In this document: in pieces, positions 33,701-41,852 of the stretch | Position numbering within the stretch: the first letter of the stretch is position 1 | How the letters are laid out: each line of letters starts with the position of its first letter | From: Calditrichota bacterium | GTDB lineage: Bacteria; Electryoneota; Electryoneia; Electryoneales; Electryoneaceae | DNA length: 41,852 nucleotides | Reading direction: 5' to 3' | NCBI GenBank assembly: GCA_018263585.1 | Contig: JAANWZ010000110.1 | Coordinates: 1-41,852, forward strand | Translations under genes and position numbers: made by a program | Notes under the pieces: model-generated | What the model was told of the DNA's origin: nothing | Databases searched by the model: none | The model's input: only the letters and a program-made list of their open reading frames with translations

Positions 33701-34882
33701 CGTGGAATCCGCGAGCAGCGAATCCGGGGGTTCCGAGATCGTACCCGGGAGGAACGCGTGCTGCACCTGCGAGAGATCGAGCGCGGTGAGATCGAGCGCG
33801 GCCGTGTGCCGCCGGGACTCGTCGAGCGCCAGGTTCGCCGTCCCGGTGACACGCCCGCCGAACAGGTCCGCGGAGAACGACTCCAGCGCGAGCTCGTCGC
33901 GTGTCGCGCGCACCGTCACCGCGAGCGAATCGGCGGTGTACGTGCCCGCGCGCAGGTAGGGGGCGTTCACATCGACCCGGAGCGCCGGCACATCGATCGA
34001 TCCGCTCACCTCCGCGTCGATCGTGAACCGGCCCTCGATCGGTTGCAGCGCAGGCGGGATCAGGTCGATCATCTGGCGGCTCAGTTCGCCGGCGTCCCCG
34101 CGCACGCGCACCCCGGCGTCGAGCGTCCGGGTCGTGTCGGTCGCGAGCGACGCGTCCCCTTCGCCCGCGAGCGATGCGCCGGGCGTGCGCGCGCGCAACG
34201 TATCGACCCGCAGGGTGTCGCCGCGATATGCACCCGCGAGCAGCAGGTCGGCGATCGCAAACCGGCGGTCGCCGGCGCGCAGCGACGACCCGGCGACCGC
34301 GAGCCGATAAGCAAACCGGCCGGCGCCCTCACCGGTCACCGTCGCATCCAGGCTGTCCACGCGCGCGAGCAACGAACGAGCGCGGTCGCCGTATGAACCT
34401 CCGACGAGCTCCAGCTCCGCGCGACCGAGCACGAACGCGAACGGCTTGCGCGCGCTGTCCGGGGTGGCGCTCGTGTCCACAGGCGGCAGCGGCAGGTTGA
34501 ACCGGCCGGAATCGTCGCGGACCACGTGCACGCGCGCGCCGTCGAGAACCAGCTCGTCGATCCGGATCCGTCTCCGAAGCAGCTCCAGGGGCCGGTATGC
34601 GACGTGCAGACGGTCAAACGCGAGCAGCGCGACACTGTCCGCGACCGTGGGATAAGATATTTCGACGCTGCGCAACGTCGCCTCACGCAGCGGCTGCAGA
34701 TTGAGCGAGCCGATATTCACTTCCAGCCCGTACCGCGCGGCCGCCTGCTCCTCGACGACGCCGGCCAGCCAGCGCCCGCCCGCCGGTGACGAGAGAAACA
34801 GCAGCGCCGCCGCGCCGAGTGCGAACGGGAGCACGAGCACGACAATCAGCCCGATCAGGATTCGCCTGCCTGTGCGTTTCAT
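30770..34882 (-). CDS. tamB: TamB-like translocation/lipid-transport protein (DUF490)
   Basis: A 1370-residue protein, the expected size for TamB. One N-terminal transmembrane helix (about 9-31) anchors it in the inner membrane. The long middle is made of short repeating beta strands (for example LDLTALDLSQVQHAF, VRFSGIAQFQPEHVIGG) that form an AsmA/TamB-type hydrophobic groove. The C-terminal DUF490 region carries VTGRVNVETGYVYYLDRKFTIQRG and SIIALLTFG and ends in DVRFKIRFR. It spans the periplasm to meet the Omp85 partner encoded directly after it with a one-base overlap. ATG at 34882 suits the N-terminal helix; the ribosome site is weak. Confidence 0.92.
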   Translation of the reverse strand: MKRTGRRILIGLIVVLVLPFALGAAALLFLSSPAGGRWLAGVVEEQAAARYGLEVNIGSLNLQPLREATLRSVEISYPTVADSVALLAFDRLHVAYRPLELLRRRIRIDELVLDGARVHVVRDDSGRFNLPLPPVDTSATPDSARKPFAFVLGRAELELVGGSYGDRARSLLARVDSLDATVTGEGAGRFAYRLAVAGSSLRAGDRRFAIADLLLAGAYRGDTLRVDTLRARTPGASLAGEGDASLATDTTRTLDAGVRVRGDAGELSRQMIDLIPPALQPIEGRFTIDAEVSGSIDVPALRVDVNAPYLRAGTYTADSLAVTVRATRDELALESFSADLFGGRVTGTANLALDESRRHTAALDLTALDLSQVQHAFLPGTISEPPDSLLADSTRAGFRLNGRLDGSITSAGPLAEPWQGTARANLLARVVEPFDTIPSAYRIDLSYRQRMGAVRFQRGSAQVSADLAVRTDSLRGTFRVNIPAISELTEPVGIDSLYGRLRGSGRLAGTLSAPEISASLSSDRLVYRNVPLDSLRAAARFDTGGVHLNNVSFAGRIAPIDTLNPPLGIANLRGTLIYDGSASGTIPDLTGHVNVDARALQYGSIVTDRIRVRAMVRRDWISVPVAEIDRNGERLSLNGNYSLADRRGQLELWAGLAPGAEENENRGSDRDAADVSKSGRRGIGYGRIRFDYALHDSARVSLSGSGEGLDLSRVPEIHPALRDLAGTMAASFEFTGSPSDPRGRAAFTVHALRVQEFELDSLSAGVVLAPSRVSGEMRGYLADGEAFRATAVLPLKRAGDVVAPARDAPIDVAVTASELDLALLNRVLKDPMRAGGFATFAYTIRGTLADPVFNGRLTVDRASVEFGEDRPRLDSLYVSLVQRDSVLRLEKIRAWSLDHLVRFSGIAQFQPEHVIGGRFTLMIDSLVAVEGDGRYGPDGYYAELTLPDLPVDPAARLLPGVAGMRGYLSGRATVAGAANATPKVSGKIRGRDIHFQFAALREWLHSANFTVSFDNNRAEIDTFAAGFGDQGRFTLAGSAAISERGEPRFNLALHGRNLRVEQPDYTVRAKRAELTFVTRDDGTNDLAGDVRVGESRYRRNLRLDTFLRSLQAPPSRKLEQPNEFARSIQLDIRFREADELWVDNNLARVHMDANLRAAGTIANPIVTGRVNVETGYVYYLDRKFTIQRGLLDFVDTREINPYIDLEATANVIDWDQGERIEYTVTLTITGEMKTARLQLTSEPQLEQSSIIALLTFGSMETGGSTITARTESLALQALSGYVGSQVGNMLGLEQVSVQGNLFAFDKSGAQLLATKELSNRAMITYITNIGKFDENTIRVNYFLSDYWTITGETNQEGEGSLDVRFKIRFR

Positions 34883-35058
34883 CGCGGCTCGGTTTCGTTG
34901 ATCCGGAAAACGTGTAAAATACTGAGAGTGAACTCGTCCCGTGACCGGCGCGCCCCCGCGTCTCTCTTCGCCGGGAAGAGGGATTCCGCCGGCTCGACGC
35001 GCCCGGCCGCGGGACTATTTTTTCCTCTTGCGGGCCTGAGGCGACTGCACGGTAGTAC

Positions 35059-35092
35059 GCCCGCGGGGACGGCGGTCCGGCCGTCACTGCGG
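35059..35092 (-). repeat. Family B hairpin repeat, inverted
   Basis: GCCCGCGGGGACGGCGG...CCGTCACTGCGG, the reverse of the family consensus. It lies in the 589-base divergent gap between tamB and the aldehyde dehydrogenase gene, which holds repeats but no gene. Confidence 0.6.
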
Positions 35093-35139
35093 ACAAATAA
35101 CTGGTGGGCCGGATCATTTCGAACGACAGGTGATTCTCC

Positions 35140-35340
35140 GTCATCCTGAAGCCGCGAACGGCGTCAGTTTGCCGCTCGCAGCTGAAGCATGTCCTGAACG
35201 CAGTGAAGGAGAGGTCCGAGTTCGACGTCGGTAGTGCATGTATATGCAACCGTCTATCTACCTGGACCTTCCCTTCACTGCGTTCAGGATAAACTTCACT
35301 ACGGCCGATAAACTGACATCGGGCTGCGTTCAGAATGACG
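35140..35340 (+). repeat. Family A inverted-repeat element
   Basis: Left arm: GTCATCCTGAAG, stem GCGAACGGC (35154-35162, one mismatch), loop GTCAGTTT (35163-35170), stem GCCGCTCGC, then GCTGAAG. Inner segments CCTGAACGCAGTGAAGGAGAGG and CTTCCCTTCACTGCGTTCAGG form a second inverted pair. Right arm: stem CCGAT (35305-35309), loop AAACTGAC, stem ATCGG, then GTTCAGAATGAC-like end. Confidence 0.85.
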
Positions 35341-35392
35341 TAGTATCAGCCCTCGTTCCATGTGATTCGCTCCACTAGAGTATGCCGAGGGT

Positions 35393-35436
35393 GGATCAGC
35401 CGCGGTGACGCCCTGCGGGCAGTCCCCGCGGGCATG
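35393..35436 (+). repeat. Family B hairpin repeat just upstream of the aldehyde dehydrogenase gene
   Basis: GGATCAGCCGCGGTGACG, CCCTGCGGG and CAGTCCCCGCGGGCATG in sequence. It ends about 24 bases before the GAGGAGGTGATC ribosome site, so it would be part of the mRNA leader. Confidence 0.7.
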
Positions 35437-35471
35437 TCCCGGCGGCAGTCCACGACGCGAGGAGGTGATCG

Positions 35472-36896
35472 ATGAAGCGGTTCAAGTTGTACGTCGGCGG
35501 CGAGTGGATCGAGACGGACACGATCGACACGGTCGAGGACAAGTACAGCGGCGAGCCGTACGCCGAGCTGCCGCGCGCCGGAGCCGGCGAACTCGACCGC
35601 GCGCTCGCCGCCGCCGCCGCCTCGTTTGAACAGACCCGCGCGCTCACCGCGCACCAGCGCGCGCGCGTGCTCGAACAGATCGCGGCCGGGATCGAGCGGC
35701 GCGCGGATGAACTCGCGGAAGGGATTGCGGTCGAAGGCGGCAAGACGTGGAAGTACGCCCGCGGAGAAGCCGCGCGCGCGTTCGAGACGTTCACGTTCGC
35801 CGCCGAGGTCGCGCGCACGACGCACGGCGAGACGGTGCCGATGGACGCTTCCGCCCGGGGCAGAGACTACTTCGGCTTCTGGATCCGCGAACCGGTCGGC
35901 GTCGTCGGCGCGATCACACCGTTCAACTTCCCGCTCAACCTCGTCGCGCACAAGGTCGCGCCCGCGATCGCCGCCGGCTGCCCGGTCGTGCTCAAACCCG
36001 CGGGCACGACCCCGACCACCGCGCTCCGGCTCGCGGAGATCATCGACGGCACGAGCTGGCCGAAGGGCGCGTTCAACGTGCTTCACGGCCCGGGCCGGGA
36101 GATCGGCATGGGCCTGGTCACCGACGACCGCGCCCGCAAGCTCACGTTCACCGGCTCCGTCGAGGTCGGGCGCACGATCAAACAGAACTCCGGCCTGAAA
36201 CGGGTCACGCTCGAGCTCGGCAACAACTCACCGGTTGTCGTCGATCGCTCCGCCGACCTCGAGCGCGCGGTCGGACAGTGCGTGATGGGCGCGTTCGCGC
36301 ACACCGGCCAGGTCTGCATCTCAGTGCAGCGGATCTACGTGCACGAGGCCGTCGCGGACGAGTTCATCGACGCGTTCGTGAACCGGACCGAGGCGCTCAG
36401 GATCGATCATCCGCTCGTGAAGGACTCCGATGTCGCGTCGCTGATCACGCCCGCCGACGCGGACCGGATCGAGCACTGGGTGCGGGAGGCGGTGGATGAC
36501 GGCGCGCGTGTGCTCGCCGGCGGCAAACGACTCGGCGAGCGCACGTACGCGCCGACCGTGCTCACGGACACCCGCCGCGAAATGAAAGTGTGGAGCGAGG
36601 AGGTGTTCGGGCCGGTTGTGCTTATCGAACGCGTGCCCTCGTTCGATGAGGGCCTGCGGCTCGCGGACGACACCGAATTCGGCCTGCAGGCGGGGGTGTT
36701 CACCGGCGAGATCGACCGCATGTTCGAAGCGGTGCGCGCGCTCGATTTCGGCGGCGTGATGGTGAACGAGGTGCCGGCGTTCCGCGTCGATCAGATGCCG
36801 TACGGCGGCAACCGCAACTCCGGGATCGGCCGCGAGGGACTGCGCTTCGCCGTCGATGAGATGACGAACATCAAGATGGTCGCCGTCCACCTCTGA
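35472..36896 (+). CDS. NAD(P)-dependent aldehyde dehydrogenase
   Basis: A 474-residue cytoplasmic enzyme of the aldehyde dehydrogenase superfamily that oxidises an aldehyde to an acid with NAD(P). All key residues are present: Asn152 in TPFNFPLN, Lys175 in LKPAGTTPTTA, the FTGSVEVGR cofactor region, Glu248 in LELGNNSP and catalytic Cys282 in HTGQVCISVQRIYV. The GQVCISVQRI form is common in the group that includes archaeal glyceraldehyde-type, lactaldehyde and phosphonoacetaldehyde dehydrogenases, so the substrate cannot be fixed. ATG at 35472 has an ideal GAGGAGGTGATC site. It is a single gene, tail-to-tail with groEL. Confidence 0.92.
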   Translation: MKRFKLYVGGEWIETDTIDTVEDKYSGEPYAELPRAGAGELDRALAAAAASFEQTRALTAHQRARVLEQIAAGIERRADELAEGIAVEGGKTWKYARGEAARAFETFTFAAEVARTTHGETVPMDASARGRDYFGFWIREPVGVVGAITPFNFPLNLVAHKVAPAIAAGCPVVLKPAGTTPTTALRLAEIIDGTSWPKGAFNVLHGPGREIGMGLVTDDRARKLTFTGSVEVGRTIKQNSGLKRVTLELGNNSPVVVDRSADLERAVGQCVMGAFAHTGQVCISVQRIYVHEAVADEFIDAFVNRTEALRIDHPLVKDSDVASLITPADADRIEHWVREAVDDGARVLAGGKRLGERTYAPTVLTDTRREMKVWSEEVFGPVVLIERVPSFDEGLRLADDTEFGLQAGVFTGEIDRMFEAVRALDFGGVMVNEVPAFRVDQMPYGGNRNSGIGREGLRFAVDEMTNIKMVAVHL

Positions 36897-36931
36897 GCCC
36901 CCGCCCGTTCTCGCCACCGTGCATACAGAAA

Positions 36932-36956
36932 CGCCCCCGGCTGTGAACCGGGGGCG
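36932..36956 (-). terminator. Terminator of the groESL operon
   Basis: Perfect 9-bp stem CGCCCCCGG (36932-36940) with CCGGGGGCG (36948-36956); read on the minus strand it is followed by TTTCTGT. It is 24 bases past the groEL stop and may also stop the convergent aldehyde dehydrogenase transcript. Confidence 0.8.
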
Positions 36957-36979
36957 CGGGTGTCGGTGCTGCGGGCAGG

Positions 36980-38644
<1,665 letters not shown>

Positions 38645-38668
38645 TCAGATTGCGAACAACGTCGCGGT

Positions 38669-38965
38669 TCACTTTTCAATCACGCCGAGGATGTCGCTGC
38701 GGTTGACGAGCAGGAACTCCTCGCCTTCCACCGTCACCTCGGTGCCGCCGTACTTCGCGAACAAAACCTCGTCGCCGACCTTCACGATCTGCGAGAGCGG
38801 CTTGCGCTCGACGTCCTTGCTCTTCACATCGTCGCCGAGGGCGACAACCTCCCCGATCTGCGGGCGTTCCTTCGCCGTGTCCGGGATGATGATTTCGCCG
38901 ACCTTCTTCTCGCCGACTTCCACCACCTTGAGCAACACGCGCTCATCAATCGGACGCACTTTCAT
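38669..38965 (-). CDS. groES: Co-chaperonin GroES (10 kDa subunit)
   Basis: A 98-residue protein of standard length that caps the GroEL ring. It has the typical opening MKVRPIDERVLLKVVE, the mobile-loop region KKVGEIIIPDTAKERPQ with the hydrophobic IIIP contact, and FAKYGGTEV near the end. ATG at 38965 follows GGGAGGAAG. It is the first gene of the groES-groEL operon; the gap to groEL is 54 bases. Confidence 0.98.
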   Translation of the reverse strand: MKVRPIDERVLLKVVEVGEKKVGEIIIPDTAKERPQIGEVVALGDDVKSKDVERKPLSQIVKVGDEVLFAKYGGTEVTVEGEEFLLVNRSDILGVIEK

Positions 38966-39117
38966 CGCTGGGCTTCCTCCCTTTGCGTTGTCATCGGTGA
39001 ACCGAGCCTTCGCCGGTCAATGCCTTCGCCCCGCCTCCCCGGAAATCGACCCCGTCCGCGCAAACACAAACCGGACCGCCTGTGCAACTCGTTGAATAGA
39101 AGCGGGTTGGCGGGTTG

Positions 39118-39144
39118 TTGGCACTCTCTCTCGTTGAGTGCTAA
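39118..39144 (-). promoter_or_regulatory. CIRCE operator (HrcA site) of groESL
   Basis: TTGGCACTC-N9-GAGTGCTAA, with one mismatch to the CIRCE consensus TTAGCACTC-N9-GAGTGCTAA. It lies about 153 bases upstream of the groES ATG. Outer bases GTTGTT/AACAAC extend the dyad. HrcA would repress here and release on heat stress; no hrcA gene is in the window. The rest of 38966-39305 holds no gene. Confidence 0.93.
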
Positions 39145-39305
39145 CAACGCTGGAAAAGAAAAGTTCCCGGAGCCGGGAGTCAAGAGAGGCCGGGCGGAGA
39201 ACCGGGCGCCGTGAGCCGCCGCACCCCGCAGCCAGGTGTGGCCCGGGAGCTTGCCCCCGTGCCACCTGCGCGCACCGGCGATGCCCGCGGGGTGCAACCA
39301 GCGCA

Positions 39306-39920
39306 CTACTTCTGATACACCTTCACGAGCAGGTCGCTGTCGAACATCATGCCGGGAGTGACTACCATCTCCTCGCGGGGAATCTCGTTGCCGTAGCGCT
39401 CGACCAGCTTCGTGTAAACGACCTTGTCACTCAGGTTCAGGTCATCCAGCGTGGCCGACCGCCCGATGCGCACGTCGAGCGAGCGCGCGTACATCTTCCA
39501 CGCGAGCTCGGAGGCGTACACTCGCTCGTTCGTCCACTCGAAGTACGGGTCGTACGGCCGTCCTTCGAAGCGTCCGCCCTCGTCCCACAGTCGCTCCAAC
39601 CCGTTCGCGTCGAGGTACCGGTCCGCTTCGCGCAGGCGCTTGACCACATAGCTGCCGTCCCGGCCGCGGCGGGTCCATTCATCCAGCGGCGTCAACTTCA
39701 CCGGGCCGATCGCCTCGTAGACAAACGGCTGCTTGTTCGCGTCGAGATAGACGACGCCGACGTGGTTGTACTTCTCCCCGGTCGCGCGTTCGATCAGGCG
39801 GCCGTTCGCGGAGAGCAGGTTCTGGAAGATGAGGTCGCCGTCGCGCGGATTGTACGGTCCCCCCGGCCCGCAGCCGGCGGCGAACCCGAGCAGAAGCAGA
39901 GCTGGCAACAGACGTTTCAT
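39306..39920 (-). CDS. YiiX/YebB-like (C92) lipoprotein lacking the catalytic cysteine
   Basis: A 204-residue lipoprotein with lipobox AAGC (Cys17). The rest is a permuted-papain fold of the YaeF/YiiX (C92) type: RDGDLIFQ, YNHVGVVYL with His53, FVYEAIGPVKLTPLDEW, RPYDPYFEW, and a long C-terminal match through LSDKVV, RYGNEIPREEMVVTP and MFDSD. Active members carry Cys in the YCSE motif; here it reads VYASELAWKMY, so residue 136 is Ala (codon GCC at 39513-39515). The protein is thus probably a non-catalytic envelope binding protein, unless another residue serves. ATG at 39920 has GGGAG upstream. It follows the 3-hydroxybutyryl-CoA dehydrogenase gene by 91 bases on the same strand. Confidence 0.85.
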   Translation of the reverse strand: MKRLLPALLLLGFAAGCGPGGPYNPRDGDLIFQNLLSANGRLIERATGEKYNHVGVVYLDANKQPFVYEAIGPVKLTPLDEWTRRGRDGSYVVKRLREADRYLDANGLERLWDEGGRFEGRPYDPYFEWTNERVYASELAWKMYARSLDVRIGRSATLDDLNLSDKVVYTKLVERYGNEIPREEMVVTPGMMFDSDLLVKVYQK

Positions 39921-40011
39921 CACACTCCCTACCAATGCAGCCCGGAACGGCAGGTCCCGGGACGTGTTCTGCGCACGCACAGCCGCGCGCGCCGCCGCAT
40001 GCAAGGTACGA

Positions 40012-40896
40012 TCAAAACTCCTGCGGCGTCGGATTTTTCGGATCGACGCGGTAGTCGTAGAAGCCGACACCTGTCTTGTTGCCGAGGTAGCCGCCGGCGA
40101 CGAGCTTGCGCAGCAGCGGGCACGGGCGGTACTTGCTGTCGCCGAGACCCTCGTGCAGCACCTCCATGATCGCGAGGCAGACATCGGTCCCGATCAGGTC
40201 GGCGAGCCGCAGCGGCCCCATCGGGTGCGCCATCCCGAGCTTCATCACACCGTCGATCTCGGCGACGCCGGCGACGCCCTCCATCAACGCATACACCGCC
40301 TCGTTGATCATCGGCATCAGGATCCGGTTGCTCACGAACCCGGGGTAGTCGTTGACAAGGATCGGCGCCTTCCCCATCCGCTTCGCGAGCTCATCGACGA
40401 CTTTGTGCGTGTCCTCGGACGTCGCGAGCCCGTGGATCACCTCGACGAGCTTCATCATCGGCACCGGGTTCATGAAGTGCATCCCGATCACCTTGTCGGC
40501 GCGTTTCGTGTGCGCCGCGATCTCGGTGATCGAAATCGTCGATGTGTTCGAGGCGAGGATCGCCTCCGCGCCGGTGAGCTCGTCCAGCTTCGCGAATGTG
40601 TCGAACTTGATCCGCGGTTTCTCGGTGACCGCTTCGACTATCAGTTCCCGGTCACGGAGCGCGTCGTAGTCCGTGGTGAACGTGATCTGCGCGAGCGCCT
40701 TCTCCGCGTCCGCCTCGCCGATTTTCTCCTTCTTCACCATCCGGCCGAGGTTCTTCTCGATCATCTCTTTCGCGCGCGCAAGGAACTCCTGCTCGATGTC
40801 CACAGCGACGACATCGAGCCCGGTCTGCCCGGCGACCTGCGCGATCCCGTTGCCCATCGTTCCCGTACCGACAACGCCGAGTTTCGTGATCGTCAT
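40012..40896 (-). CDS. 3-hydroxybutyryl-CoA dehydrogenase
   Basis: A 294-residue cytoplasmic enzyme that interconverts acetoacetyl-CoA and 3-hydroxybutyryl-CoA with NAD(P)H, in fatty-acid oxidation, butyrate-type or PHB metabolism. The Rossmann domain starts GVVGTGTMGNGIAQ (about 7-20) with the acidic VDIEQ after the second strand; SNTSTISITEIA, catalytic His in GMHFMNPVPM and partner Glu in KLVEVI, and NRILMPMINEA are all intact. The C-terminal dimer domain ends in NKTGVGFYDY. Length fits the single-domain PaaH/Hbd type. ATG at 40896 has AGGGGAGG upstream. It is the active counterpart of the degenerate copy at 23980-25593. Confidence 0.95.
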   Translation of the reverse strand: MTITKLGVVGTGTMGNGIAQVAGQTGLDVVAVDIEQEFLARAKEMIEKNLGRMVKKEKIGEADAEKALAQITFTTDYDALRDRELIVEAVTEKPRIKFDTFAKLDELTGAEAILASNTSTISITEIAAHTKRADKVIGMHFMNPVPMMKLVEVIHGLATSEDTHKVVDELAKRMGKAPILVNDYPGFVSNRILMPMINEAVYALMEGVAGVAEIDGVMKLGMAHPMGPLRLADLIGTDVCLAIMEVLHEGLGDSKYRPCPLLRKLVAGGYLGNKTGVGFYDYRVDPKNPTPQEF

Positions 40897-41020
40897 CTCT
40901 GCCTCCCCTTGGTTCTACGGCTGCTCTATGTGTGGCCTGGTTCTCTCCTTGTGCATGCGTAAGGCGGACGGGTTGTCCGGGGCTCATATTCTCGGCTCAA
41001 CCCCTCCATCACATTGGTTA

Positions 41021-41467
41021 TCACGGAAGATACCGCTCATCCATTTCTATCCCTTCATCTCTGAGCAGTGCTCGGTATTCGTCCAAGAACGAAACTGTTG
41101 GATGGTGATCATGCTGCCCCTTGATGTAATTGATCAAACGGTCCCGGTCGGCGTAGGTGACGGTGAACGCCGCATATCCATCCTGCCAGTGGTCGAAGTC
41201 CGGGAACTGTTGTCCGTCCTTCATCCACCGTGACGTGTTGATCTTGATCGTGCGTACGAGATCCGCCAGCGAGACGGACGGATGCACATCGATCAGCAAA
41301 TGGAGATGGTCTCGATAGCCGCCGATACGGTACACATGACATTCCAGGTTGTTGCAGATTCCATGGATGTAGGCGAAAAGCTCGCGCCGTGACCCGTCTG
41401 GCAGGGTATTCGCCCGGTTTCTCGTCGCAAAGATGATATGGTGCAGGCATCGCCGATAGGTGGACAT
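41021..41467 (-). CDS. tnpA: IS200/IS605-family Y1 (HUH) transposase, TnpA-like
   Basis: A 148-residue single-strand DNA transposase or REP-associated relative. It has the HUH pair His54-x-His56 in RDHLHLLIDVHPS and the nucleophile Tyr114 in RLINYIKGQ, with the family's opening HHIIFATRNR and closing DERYLP; it appears intact. Enzymes of this kind cut and join single strands at hairpins near element ends. ATG at 41467 is the natural start. No tnpB or iscB follows. An array of small hairpins begins about 50 bases upstream, which suggests either element ends or a REP-type system served by this protein. The gap 40897-41020 holds no clear right-end hairpin. Confidence 0.92.
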   Translation of the reverse strand: MSTYRRCLHHIIFATRNRANTLPDGSRRELFAYIHGICNNLECHVYRIGGYRDHLHLLIDVHPSVSLADLVRTIKINTSRWMKDGQQFPDFDHWQDGYAAFTVTYADRDRLINYIKGQHDHHPTVSFLDEYRALLRDEGIEMDERYLP

Positions 41468-41517
41468 GCTGCCCTCGCGTGCGCGACGTACATAGCGACC
41501 TGAAGAGGGATGATCAG

Positions 41518-41852
41518 GAGCTATTCAGATTCATCCCCTTCGGGGATGATCAGCGGGCGCGCCTCCGTTCATCCCTCTCCCCACGTTTACACGTGGAGCT
41601 ATTCAGATTCATCCCCTTCGGGGATGATCAGAGCTATTCATATTCATCCCCTTCGGGGATGATCGGCGCGTGGGTTTTGTTGATCCTCTCTCTCCCCACG
41701 TTTACACGTGGAGCTATTCAGATTCATCCCCTTCGGGGATGATCAGAGGAGCTATTCAGATTCATCCCCTTCGGGGATGATCGGCGCGTGGGTTTCGCTT
41801 CATCCCCTCCCCACGTTTACACGTGGGGCTATTCAGATTCATCCCCTTCGGG
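41518..41852 (+). repeat. Tandem array of two hairpin types with a 115-bp period
   Basis: Hairpin 1, TCATCCCCTTCGGGGATGA, occurs at 41531, 41609, 41644, 41724, 41762 and (cut by the window end) 41839, each after GCTATTCA-type DNA. Hairpin 2, CCACG-TTTACA-CGTGG type, occurs at 41581, 41696 and 41811, exactly 115 bp apart; the following hairpin 1 copies (41609, 41724, 41839) keep the same period. The array runs past the window end and adjoins the Y1 transposase gene. Confidence 0.88.

Noticed and set aside
38962-39306. Small gene upstream of groES
   Set aside because: It overlaps the CIRCE operator and has no recognisable protein features.
40897-41020. Right-end hairpin of an IS200-like element
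   Set aside because: Only weak, imperfect GC pairings are visible, so an element boundary cannot be supported.
41518-41852. CRISPR array
   Set aside because: Repeats are perfect short hairpins with very short and recurring spacers and a 115-bp higher period; there are no unique 30-40 bp spacers and no cas genes.

Overview
This window looks like chromosomal DNA of a GC-rich, diderm (Gram-negative-type) bacterium. Outer-membrane genes are plentiful: an Omp85/TamA-like barrel with TamB, a TonB-dependent receptor, several lipoproteins and an O-antigen ligase-like protein. Two secreted proteins end in the 'YPNP(F)N' beta-sandwich tail used for sorting or anchoring in the FCB group (Bacteroidetes, Fibrobacteres, Gemmatimonadetes, Eisenbacteria-like and Krumholzibacteria-like lineages). 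An HmuY-type lipoprotein beside its receptor fits the same placement. The exact phylum is inference; no rRNA or tRNA gene was seen.

Layout. 1-2.7 kb: three-gene minus-strand operon (multi-pass membrane protein, histidine kinase, OmpR-type regulator). 2.8-6.9 kb: heme-uptake-like pair (TonB-dependent receptor, duplicated HmuY lipoprotein). 7.4-12.7 kb: glycosyltransferase, subtilase with a sorting tail, DUF1573/thioredoxin/DsbD fusion coupled to a lipoprotein peptidyl-prolyl isomerase. 13.1-16.7 kb: metallo-beta-lactamase-fold hydrolase, pyrE, PilZ/YcgR-like protein, pyrF. 17.2-20.4 kb: mraY and an enlarged murG with a HEAT-like tail. 20.9-25.6 kb, plus strand: O-antigen ligase-like protein with an Ig-like insertion, a double SRPBCC protein and a double degenerate 3-hydroxyacyl-CoA dehydrogenase-like protein. 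25.7-34.9 kb: secreted beta-helix protein, double cold-shock/DUF3825 protein, tamA-like and tamB. 35.5-41.5 kb: aldehyde dehydrogenase (plus), groES-groEL under a CIRCE operator, a YiiX-like lipoprotein lacking its catalytic Cys, 3-hydroxybutyryl-CoA dehydrogenase, and an IS200/IS605-type Y1 transposase next to a tandem hairpin array.

The most unusual content is between the genes. Eight long inverted-repeat elements, about 135-290 bp each, share the ends GTCATYCTGAAC / GTTCAGRATGAC and internal GTGAAGRATCT / AGATYCTTCAC boxes. Most arms carry a hairpin whose octamer loop (GTCWGTTT or its complement) is conserved while the stem sequence changes and stays paired. In two elements the left arm is tandemly amplified. 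A second hairpin family (CCGCGGTGAC...GTCCCCGCGGGCATG) occurs five times, once ending just before a gene's ribosome-binding site. An 18-bp palindrome, CCTTGACT-NN-AGTCAAGG, lies about 120 bp upstream of both the HmuY gene and the O-antigen ligase gene, in the same orientation to each, and looks like a shared operator.

All gene calls come from reading motifs by eye; family assignments with clear catalytic motifs are firm, while the functions of the double dehydrogenase-like protein, the SRPBCC protein, the 7-helix protein and the DUF3825 protein are open.
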